Made by a program: the position numbers and the translations under genes
Origin: an uncultured Planctomycetaceae bacterium
GTDB taxonomy: Bacteria; Planctomycetota; Planctomycetia; Pirellulales; Pirellulaceae
Direction: 5' to 3'
DNA: 12,147 nucleotides
Assembly: GCA_937904535.1 (NCBI GenBank)
Contig: CALELC010000587.1
Span: forward strand, 1-12,147
Shown: one piece after another, positions 6,396-12,147 of the stretch
How positions within the stretch are numbered: the first letter of the stretch is position 1
Layout: the number at the start of each line of letters is the position of its first letter
Notes under the pieces: generated by a model
What the model saw: only the letters and a program-made list of their open reading frames with translations
Databases searched by the model: none
Told to the model about the DNA's origin: nothing

Positions 6396-6415
6396 GCCGC
6401 GGATGCGTCCGCGGC
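6396..6415. repeat. Perfect 8-bp hairpin between EIIA and HPr genes
   Basis: GCCGCGGA (6396-6403) and TCCGCGGC (6408-6415) form a perfect 8-bp, almost all G:C stem around the tetraloop TGCG. It lies 15 bases after the EIIA stop in an 84-base gap. There is no T-tract, so a simple terminator is unlikely. It could be an mRNA stabiliser or processing site that sets different levels of EIIA and HPr, or a copy of a dispersed REP-like repeat. Confidence 0.6.
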
Positions 6416-6464
6416 GCTACTCTCATTTATCAAAGATTCAATCGGTATCGGCGATGCCTTCGCC

Positions 6465-6755
6465 ATGAGTTCAACAGTCATCACCCGAAACGTTGTCGTT
6501 CGCAATCCCCAGGGACTGCATGCCCGTCCCGCGGATTTGGTCGTCCGTGAAGCCAGCCGCTATCAAGCCGATATCATGCTTGAGAAAGACGGCTGCCGGG
6601 TGGATTGCAAAAGCATCCTGTCGCTGCTGACCCTGGGGGCCGAGTGCGGCACCCAGATGTCGCTGCTGGCAGAAGGGGCGGATGCGGAACAGGCGGTGGC
6701 GATGATCTCCGAGTTGTTTGATAACGGCTTTCATGAGTTGGAGCAGGCCGAATGA
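6465..6755 (+). CDS. ptsH: Phosphocarrier protein HPr
   Basis: HPr accepts phosphate from enzyme I on a histidine and hands it to EIIA proteins in the cytoplasm. The 96-aa protein carries the His site in NPQGLHARPA (His19) and the second motif CKSILSLLTLGAECG (48-62). Ser50 aligns with the regulatory Ser46 of Gram-positive HPr, and the following hydrophobic Ile-Leu-Ser-Leu-Leu fits the HPr kinase recognition face. So regulation by an HprK kinase is possible, though no hprK is in the window. ATG 6465 gives a normal-length HPr with an eight-residue lead; the frame is open to 6387 but that part is not HPr-like and covers a hairpin. No clear Shine-Dalgarno site is seen. Enzyme I follows after 204 bases in which I see no convincing gene. 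Confidence 0.94.
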   Translation: MSSTVITRNVVVRNPQGLHARPADLVVREASRYQADIMLEKDGCRVDCKSILSLLTLGAECGTQMSLLAEGADAEQAVAMISELFDNGFHELEQAE

Positions 6756-6959
6756 CGCAGCGCAGCCGCTTGCTTCGGAGCAGCTCCCGGTTGCCCGTTG
6801 CGGCTTGCGCGCCGCTTCGCTTGCCAGCGCTACCAGCACCACCACCCGAACAAAAATGATGGATTTCCGTCGCTCTCGCTCTCTGGACGATCCGGTTCCA
6901 CGCGGTCCATCCCCGTGGGATCTGGCTGATTGTCTGGAGCGGCGCGGGCCCGGCCCTCG

Positions 6960-8705
6960 ATGCTTGAACTCCACGGAATCCCGGTCTCCCCGGGTGTAGC
7001 CATCGGTCCAGCCCTCGTGCTGAACCGAGAAGGTTACCGCATACCGAACTGCCAAGTCGCTCCCGAGGATGTCGACCAAGAGATCGCTCGACTGCGTCGC
7101 GCGGTCGAGGCGGTTTCGGCGACGTTGGCGAGCAATCAGCAAAACACCGCCGCCTTTGCCGGTGATTCGACCGGCGAAATCTTTGCTGCGCAACTGCAAA
7201 TGCTGCACGACCCGCGGTTGCACGCAGAGTTGCAGCGGCGGATCGACCAAGGCAAACAATCGGCGGCCTACGCGGTCAGCCAAGTCCTGCATCGCTATGC
7301 GGCCGATTTGCGCCGCCTGGACAATTCTCTGCTGGCCCAGCGGGCCGAAGATATCGTCGATATCGAGCAGCAGTTGCTGCAACAACTCGGGGCCGTCACC
7401 CGGCGGCCGCTGACGGAACTGACCGAGCCGGTGATCGTGCTGACGCACAACCTCACGCCCTCGGAAACCGCGAACCTCGACCGCCGCTATGTCCGCGGGT
7501 TTTGCACGGAAACCGGCGGCCCTGGGGGACACACCGCGATTGTCGCCAAAGGGTTGGAACTGCCCGCGGTGGTCGGCATCGGCGAGTTTCTGGAAAGTGT
7601 CCGCGGTGCCACGCGGGTGATCGTCGACGGTGACCGAGGGATCGTGATCCTGGATCCGGATCCCGATACGCTCCACCGCTATGAGGAAGGTCGGCAGCGG
7701 CAGCACAACTTGGCGGTCCGATTGGCGAGCTTGCGAGATTTACCGGCGGTTACGACCGACGGCGTGGCGGTTTCGCTGAGTGCCAACATCGAGTTTCCGC
7801 ACGAGGTGGCTGCCTGTCTGGAACGCGGCGCCGATGGCATCGGTCTGTACCGCACCGAGTTCCTCTACCTGGCCAGCGATGAAGAACCGAGCGAAGAAGA
7901 TCATTACCGTGCCTATCGCGAAGTGATCGAGGCGATGCAGGGCAGGCCGGTGATCATCCGGACGCTCGATCTGGGCGCGGACAAGATGGGCAGCCGGCCG
8001 CTGAGCGAACCGGAACCGAACCCGTTTTTGGGGCTGCGAAGCATTCGGTTGTCGCTCAAAACCCCGGAACTCTTTCGGCCACAGTTGCGGGCGCTGCTCC
8101 GGGCGGCGATGCATGGCGATGTGCGGATCATGTTTCCGCTGATCACCACGCTGTCGGAACTGCGACAGGCGCGGATGTTGGTCAACATCATCGCCGAAGA
8201 CCTCGCCGAAGAAGGCCAACCGCACCGCCGCGATGTGCCGATCGGCATGATGGTCGAAGTGCCGGCCGCTGTGCTGATGCTTGACCGGTTCGTCAAGGAG
8301 GTCGATTTCCTCAGCATCGGGACCAACGATTTGGTCCAGTACACGCTTGCAGTCGATCGCAGCAACGTCAGCGTCGCGGACTTGTATCAGTCCAGCGATC
8401 CGGCGGTGCTGCGGCTGATCGAACGCTGCGTGGCGGTGGCCGACGAGGCCGAGATCCCGCTGTGCGTGTGCGGCGAGATGAGCACCAATCCGGCTCGCAC
8501 GTTGTTGCTCGTCGGGCTGGGCGTCCGCAATCTGAGCGTTCCACCGCACGCCCTGCCGAAACTAAAGAAAGCGATCCGCAGTGTCTCGTTGGCGCAGTGC
8601 CGGGGGATTGCTGAGCGGGCGATGACCCTGGACTGCGCCCGCGATGTGGATCTCTATCTGCTTGAGCGGCTTAGCAAGTTCGCTCCGGAATTGATCGTCT
8701 CATGA
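6960..8705 (+). CDS. ptsI: PTS enzyme I (phosphoenolpyruvate-protein phosphotransferase)
   Basis: Enzyme I autophosphorylates from PEP and phosphorylates HPr; it is cytoplasmic and dimeric. The 581-aa length is normal, and there is no N-terminal GAF domain, so it is PtsI-like rather than PtsP. Order: N-domain starting GIPVSPGVAIGPAL, an HPr-binding helical region (about 35-145), the phospho-His region ETGGPGGHTAIVAKGLELPAVVG (His191, E. coli His189), then the PEP-binding barrel with GADGIGLYRTEFLY, DLGADK and FLGLRSIRLSL, the signature SIGTNDLVQYTLAVDR, and the catalytic Cys504 in CVCGEM (E. coli Cys502). The two residues before the His are Gly-Gly, where most enzymes I have Thr-Ser. ATG 6960 is chosen because the family starts with this segment; an in-frame stop at 6927 limits the alternative to TTG 6930. 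The stop TGA overlaps the next start (ATGA at 8702). Confidence 0.95.
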   Translation: MLELHGIPVSPGVAIGPALVLNREGYRIPNCQVAPEDVDQEIARLRRAVEAVSATLASNQQNTAAFAGDSTGEIFAAQLQMLHDPRLHAELQRRIDQGKQSAAYAVSQVLHRYAADLRRLDNSLLAQRAEDIVDIEQQLLQQLGAVTRRPLTELTEPVIVLTHNLTPSETANLDRRYVRGFCTETGGPGGHTAIVAKGLELPAVVGIGEFLESVRGATRVIVDGDRGIVILDPDPDTLHRYEEGRQRQHNLAVRLASLRDLPAVTTDGVAVSLSANIEFPHEVAACLERGADGIGLYRTEFLYLASDEEPSEEDHYRAYREVIEAMQGRPVIIRTLDLGADKMGSRPLSEPEPNPFLGLRSIRLSLKTPELFRPQLRALLRAAMHGDVRIMFPLITTLSELRQARMLVNIIAEDLAEEGQPHRRDVPIGMMVEVPAAVLMLDRFVKEVDFLSIGTNDLVQYTLAVDRSNVSVADLYQSSDPAVLRLIERCVAVADEAEIPLCVCGEMSTNPARTLLLVGLGVRNLSVPPHALPKLKKAIRSVSLAQCRGIAERAMTLDCARDVDLYLLERLSKFAPELIVS

Positions 8706-9478
8706 CCGATGCGGCCAACAACTTGCCGATTCGCGACCGTTTCCGCGTTCGTTTTGCGAAGACCGATTTGCTGCGATGGATCGGCCATCGTGACTTGCAA
8801 CGGTTGTGGGAACGACTATTGCGTCGGGCGGATTTGCGGCTATCGATGTCCGAAGGCTTCAATCCGAAGCCGCGGATCGGATTTCCTTCCGCACTCGCTC
8901 TCGGCATCGAAGGGCTCGACGAAGTCGTCGAGATCGAATTGGCTGAGCCGATCGATGCGGAGACCTTGCACCAGCGATTGGCGGCCGATGGTCAACCAGG
9001 GCTGGAAATTCGATCGGTTGAACTGGTGGCGCGGTTTCATGCCGACGGCACCGCGATCGCCTCGTTTGCTGGGCGGGCCAAAGCTCAAGTTCACAGCAGC
9101 GAGTACGAAGTCACCCTGCCTCCGGCGATCGATCCGCAGCGGATTGATGCTGCCATCGCCGAGGCCAAACAGGTCGGGCAGATCACCATCGGCCGCAAAG
9201 GCAAGGAAGTCACGGCAGAGATTGCCTCGACGTTTCCCTGTTTTGAACGCCGTGACCAGATCCTGCACCTGACCCAACTCAACACGCCCAGTGCGTCTCT
9301 CAAACTGACCGAGGTGCTGAGCGCCATCGGTCTGGGCGATCTCATCGAACACGGTGCGATCATTCGCAGAACCAAAGTGGTGCTGGCCGACGAGATGGAG
9401 CGGCCGCGCGCGGCTGCATCGCCAACTTTGCCAGCAGCCCACGCGTCCAAAATCGATGCGGAAATCAACCCGCATTAA
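8702..9478 (+). CDS. DUF2344 / TIGR03936 radical SAM-linked protein
   Basis: This 258-aa soluble protein belongs to the DUF2344 (TIGR03936) family, whose function is not established. The family N-terminus is clear: RFRVRFAKTDLLRWIGHRDLQRLWERLLRRA, then SMSEGFNPKPRIGFPSALALGIEGLDEVVEIEL (about 48-80). In many bacteria it is fused to or follows a TIGR03960 radical SAM protein and lies next to an RNase G gene and ribosomal protein genes. Here the RNase gene follows after 40 bases, but the radical SAM partner is missing and enzyme I takes its place, overlapping by ATGA (translational coupling). The neighbourhood suggests a role in tRNA/rRNA modification or ribosome maturation; that is inference. 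The last about 30 residues are Ala/Pro-rich and look non-conserved. Confidence 0.88.
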   Translation: MTDAANNLPIRDRFRVRFAKTDLLRWIGHRDLQRLWERLLRRADLRLSMSEGFNPKPRIGFPSALALGIEGLDEVVEIELAEPIDAETLHQRLAADGQPGLEIRSVELVARFHADGTAIASFAGRAKAQVHSSEYEVTLPPAIDPQRIDAAIAEAKQVGQITIGRKGKEVTAEIASTFPCFERRDQILHLTQLNTPSASLKLTEVLSAIGLGDLIEHGAIIRRTKVVLADEMERPRAAASPTLPAAHASKIDAEINPH

Positions 9479-9504
9479 TCACATACCCACCACATAACCT
9501 TATC

Positions 9505-9509
9505 AAGGA
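9505..9509 (+). promoter_or_regulatory. Ribosome binding site of the RNase E/G gene
   Basis: AAGGA lies nine bases before ATG 9519, in a locally A/T-rich 40-base gap (9479-9518) after the DUF2344 gene. The A/T-rich stretch could hold a secondary promoter, but no convincing -35/-10 pair is seen. Confidence 0.55.
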
Positions 9510-9518
9510 ACAGCACTA

Positions 9519-11126
9519 ATGAAAAAAGAGATGCTGATCAATGTAGCGCAGCCTGAAGAGAGCCGCATCGCGATCATGGAAGATGGTCGGCTCGATGAAC
9601 TCTATATTGAACGCAAGAGTGTTGAAGCTTATGCCGGCAATATCTATCGCGGCAAAATCGTTAATTTAGAGCCGAGCATCCAGGCCGCGTTTGTTGATTT
9701 CGGCGTCGGCCGCAATGGCTTTCTGCATGTCAGCGACGTGGAGCCTCAGTATTTCCGCCAAGGAGGTTATGACCCCGCGGAGATCATGCGTGAGTCGGAT
9801 GAATTGGCGCAACGTTCCGCCGAACGTGCTCGCGAAACAGGCCGCGGTTCGAAGACCGCCTTCAAAGGTGGCCGCCCTCGCAACAAACCGCCGATCCAAG
9901 AAATCTTTCGCCGCGGCGACGAAGTCCTGGTGCAGGTGATCAAAGAAGGCATCGGCACCAAAGGCCCGACCTTAAGCACGTACATTTCGATTCCCGGTCG
10001 TTATTTGGTGTTGATGCCGGCGCTCGGCCGCGTCGGCGTCAGCCGCAAGATCGAAGACGAGGAAGATCGTAAGCGTCTCCGCCGGTGCCTGCTGTCGATC
10101 AACCCGCCTAAAGGCTTAGGGTTCATCGTCCGCACCGCAGGCGCTCAGCGTCAAGAAGAGGAACTCCAACGCGATTTGGAGTACCTGCTGCGGCTCTGGA
10201 AGGCGATCGTCAAGCGGGTGCAGACCACCAGCGAGCCCGGGCCGATCTATGAGGAAAGCGATATGATCATCAAGACCATTCGCGACGTCCTCAGCAGTGA
10301 TATCGATGCAATTTATATCGATGAAAAAGAAGCTTATGAGAAGACTCGTGAGTTTCTGCGGATGGTGATGCCGCACTTCGTCGATCATTTGAAGTTCTAC
10401 GATGCACGGCAGCCGCTGTTCCATAAGTACAAGCTCGAAGAAGAGATCGCGAAGATCAATCAACGCAAAGTCGATCTGCCCGGTGGTGGTTCGATCGTGA
10501 TCGATCCGACTGAGGCGCTCGTCGCGATCGACGTCAACAGCGGTAATTTCCGCGGCGGCAGTGATTCGGCGGATGAGAACGCCTTTCGGCTCAACTTGGT
10601 TGCGGCCAAGGAAATCGCTCGGCAGTTGCGGCTTCGTGACCTCGGCGGCGTGATCGTCAACGACTTTATCGATATGCGCCGCGAATCCCATCGTCGCAAG
10701 GTGGAACGCGCCTTGCGCGATGCCTTGGCGAAGGACCGCGCGCGGACAAAGATCCTGCGGACCAGTCCCTTTGGTCTGATCGAAATGACGCGGCAGCGTG
10801 TGCGCACCAGCTTGAAACGCAGCATCTACACCGATTGCCCGTGCTGCCAAGGTCGCGGACTGGTGAAGACGGCCGAGAGCATGTCGATCGAAGTGATCCG
10901 TATGTTGGCCCTAGCGTGCCGCAATCCTCATATTGTCCGCGTGACGGTACGGGTCAACGATGAGGTGGCCGCGTTCTTGAACAACAAGAAACGGCGCAGC
11001 GTGATGGAACTGGAGGACAGCGGCGAAATGACGGTCCAGATCTTGGGCAGTGAAAGCCTGTATCCCGAAGCGCTGGAAATCGACTGCCGCGACAAGCAAG
11101 GCGAACGCGTCGAAATCGACAGCTAA
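9519..11126 (+). CDS. rng: Ribonuclease E/G family endoribonuclease
   Basis: This endonuclease cuts single-stranded A/U-rich RNA and matures rRNA or tRNA and decays mRNA. The 535-aa protein has an S1 domain at about 36-155 (YRGKIVNLEPSIQAAFVDFG, then GDEVLVQVIKEGIGTKGP), split by a basic insert at about 83-125. The 5'-sensor segment GFIVRTAG (201-208) follows. The DNase I-like catalytic domain has Asp338 in ALVAIDVNSG and Asp382 in VIVNDFIDMRR, matching E. coli RNase E Asp303 and Asp346. The zinc-link is CPCCQGRG (440-447; Cys440 and Cys443). No long C-terminal scaffold follows, so it is RNase G-like, though family members of this length are annotated as either RNase E or G. ATG 9519 has AAGGA nine bases upstream. 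DUF2344 precedes it and a Nudix gene follows two bases after its stop. Confidence 0.95.
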   Translation: MKKEMLINVAQPEESRIAIMEDGRLDELYIERKSVEAYAGNIYRGKIVNLEPSIQAAFVDFGVGRNGFLHVSDVEPQYFRQGGYDPAEIMRESDELAQRSAERARETGRGSKTAFKGGRPRNKPPIQEIFRRGDEVLVQVIKEGIGTKGPTLSTYISIPGRYLVLMPALGRVGVSRKIEDEEDRKRLRRCLLSINPPKGLGFIVRTAGAQRQEEELQRDLEYLLRLWKAIVKRVQTTSEPGPIYEESDMIIKTIRDVLSSDIDAIYIDEKEAYEKTREFLRMVMPHFVDHLKFYDARQPLFHKYKLEEEIAKINQRKVDLPGGGSIVIDPTEALVAIDVNSGNFRGGSDSADENAFRLNLVAAKEIARQLRLRDLGGVIVNDFIDMRRESHRRKVERALRDALAKDRARTKILRTSPFGLIEMTRQRVRTSLKRSIYTDCPCCQGRGLVKTAESMSIEVIRMLALACRNPHIVRVTVRVNDEVAAFLNNKKRRSVMELEDSGEMTVQILGSESLYPEALEIDCRDKQGERVEIDS

Positions 11127-11128
11127 CC

Positions 11129-11845
11129 GTGACTGCCGCAGATCTGCCACAGCGGCTCGCCGCGGCCCTCGAGGCCGCACAGCAATCGGGTCGGGGGGCG
11201 GCGCCGCTGGCCCCCGAACTCGCTTACGGGCGGCATCGCGGACCGGCTCCGGCCAATGCCCGGCAGGCTGCGGTCGCCCTGGTCTGGCTGCGGCGGAATG
11301 ACGGGCGATGGTGGTTGCCACTGACGCTTCGTCCACGCACGCTGCGGCATCACGGCGGACAGGTCTCGCTGCCGGGCGGGATGATTGAGGCTGGCGAAAC
11401 GCCGGCCCAAGCGGCCCTGCGAGAGTTTCAAGAAGAACTCGGCCTCGCTCCCGTCGATCCGCTGATGTGTGGCCAACTCGATCCGGTGTATGTTTACACC
11501 AGCAACAATCTGGTATTTCCAGTGGTCTTTACCGCCGCAGCTCCGGCGGATGCTTGGGTGCCCAATCCATTGGAAGTCGACAGCGTGCTAGAAATGCCGC
11601 TGGAAATGCTGCTCAGTCCCGGTCACTGTACCGACCCGCTCTGCTCGCGGCAGATTTTCCGCGATCAGCAGCCGGTCGGAATGTTTGAGTTCAAGTCGAG
11701 CGCGTACCGGTTGGATGGCCACTTTGTCTGGGGGGTTACCGGCATGCTGCTGAGTCAGCTCGCTCAGTTGATTGGTGGTCCCAAGGTAGTGAACCGCTCG
11801 CCGGCCCCATCTACAGACCCAGCCACCGAGGAAACCACAGACTGA
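11129..11845 (+). CDS. Nudix hydrolase, CoA pyrophosphatase (NudL) type
   Basis: Members of this type hydrolyse CoA or acyl-CoA to phosphopantetheine and 3',5'-ADP, with divalent metal. The 238-aa protein carries a perfect Nudix box: Gly84, Glu90, then REFQEELGL (98-106), which fits GX5EX7REUXEEXGU. Directly before it is LTLRPRTLRHHGGQVSLPGG, which fits the NuCoA motif (LLTxRSx3Rx3Gx3FPGG, with Leu for Phe). It begins with GTG 11129, two bases after the RNase stop; no ATG exists before the Nudix box, and no strong ribosome site is seen, so it is likely translationally coupled to the RNase gene. Its 3' end overlaps the convergent TRAP permease gene by 35 bases. The N-terminal about 45 residues are not conserved. 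Another pyrophosphate substrate cannot be excluded. Confidence 0.9.
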   Translation: MTAADLPQRLAAALEAAQQSGRGAAPLAPELAYGRHRGPAPANARQAAVALVWLRRNDGRWWLPLTLRPRTLRHHGGQVSLPGGMIEAGETPAQAALREFQEELGLAPVDPLMCGQLDPVYVYTSNNLVFPVVFTAAAPADAWVPNPLEVDSVLEMPLEMLLSPGHCTDPLCSRQIFRDQQPVGMFEFKSSAYRLDGHFVWGVTGMLLSQLAQLIGGPKVVNRSPAPSTDPATEETTD

Positions 11846-12147
11846 CTGCTGGGACGAAGGTCACGACCGCCAGTGTGAACATCAGCGGGAACAAGAACGG
11901 GACCATCCCCTGCATGACAATCTTTAAGTTGATGCCGGTCACCGAGCTGAGAACGTACAGCACCAATCCGACCGGCGGTGTAATCAGTCCGATCACCAGA
12001 TTCAAGATCATCACGACGCCCAAGTGTAAGGGATCGATCTGAAAATGGCTGGCGACCGGAAGCAAGACCGGTACACAGATCAACAGCGCCGCGGTCGGCT
12101 CCAATAACATGCCTACCAGCAATAAGAAGACATTGACTAATACCAAG
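11811..12147 (-). CDS. TRAP transporter large permease, DctM type (C-terminal part)
   Basis: This is the C-terminal end (112 codons) of the large membrane subunit of a tripartite ATP-independent periplasmic transporter, which imports organic acids or similar solutes with sodium or proton. The gene runs off the window edge, so the N-terminus and the small permease and binding protein are not visible. The DctM/DedA-like family pattern is clear: FLLLVGMLLEPTAALLICVPVLLPVA, then DPLHLGVVMILNLVIGLITPPVGLVLYVLSSVTG, then a last TM (PFLFPLMFTLAVVTFVPAVSLWFP). The ITPPVG segment is characteristic of the family. The stop TAG (11811-11813) lies inside the Nudix coding region on the other strand. The substrate cannot be told from this part. 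Confidence 0.92.
   Translation of the reverse strand, partial: LVLVNVFLLLVGMLLEPTAALLICVPVLLPVASHFQIDPLHLGVVMILNLVIGLITPPVGLVLYVLSSVTGINLKIVMQGMVPFLFPLMFTLAVVTFVPAVSLWFPRWLGL

Noticed and set aside
6756..6959. Small gene between HPr and enzyme I
   Set aside because: A frame from about 6718 to 6999 is open, but its product is Arg/Pro/Ser-rich, overlaps both neighbours and has no ribosome site or family features. I see nothing else firm in this gap.
6471..7706. Long - strand open frame (411 codons) opposite HPr and enzyme I
   Set aside because: It covers two confidently identified genes and the gap between them, with no recognisable domain; a shadow of GC-rich coding sequence.
7740..8549. - strand open frame (269 codons) opposite enzyme I
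   Set aside because: His/Gln/Arg-rich shadow of the enzyme I PEP-binding domain.
1..12147. CRISPR array, insertion sequence or prophage
   Set aside because: No regularly spaced repeats, no transposase or integrase frame and no terminal inverted repeats were seen; all large frames belong to housekeeping or transport families.

Overview
This GC-rich window with long ORFs looks like a chromosomal segment of a Gram-negative bacterium, most likely a planctomycete of the Pirellulaceae type. The reasons are lipid A genes (lpxD, lpxI), many starts without a Shine-Dalgarno sequence, a soluble PTS phosphorelay placed beside ribosome and RNA-turnover genes, and short perfect inverted repeats between genes. 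The phylum is an inference from gene content and style; no rRNA or other marker gene is present. I see no tRNA, rRNA, CRISPR array, transposase or phage gene.

Region 1 (1-2005, + strand) is an ABC transporter pair: the 3' part of a LolD/MacB-type ATPase, cut by the window edge, and its FtsX/MacB-type permease. The permease has a His/acid-rich extracytoplasmic loop that recalls permeases of metal-linked (Zrg-like) systems. Region 2 (2128-4975, - strand) is a compact operon read lpxD -> lpxI -> SRAP/YedK protein. The two Lpx enzymes catalyse consecutive steps of lipid A synthesis. The third gene is a DNA-protein crosslink (abasic-site) repair protein.

A divergent intergenic region (4976-5353) separates this operon from region 3 (5354-11845, + strand). 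That region is a long colinear cluster: short hibernation-promoting factor (hpf), a PTS EIIA of the Ntr/fructose family, HPr, enzyme I, a DUF2344 (TIGR03936) protein, an RNase E/G-family ribonuclease and a CoA-type Nudix hydrolase. Enzyme I, HPr and EIIA form a complete phosphorelay from PEP. No sugar permease (EIIB/EIIC) is present, so the relay is probably regulatory, as in the hpf-ptsN-npr neighbourhood of Proteobacteria. Enzyme I and the DUF2344 gene overlap by ATGA, which couples carbon/energy sensing to the DUF2344-RNase pair. Region 4 (11811-12147, - strand) is the C-terminal part of a TRAP transporter large permease (DctM). It converges on and overlaps the Nudix gene by 35 bp.

No wholly unknown system is visible. 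The items most worth following are the PTS relay joined to RNA-metabolism genes, the DUF2344 protein without its usual radical-SAM partner, an unusual Gly-Gly before the enzyme I phospho-histidine, a perfect 8-bp hairpin between EIIA and HPr, and a hairpin-bearing C-terminal tail on LpxD.
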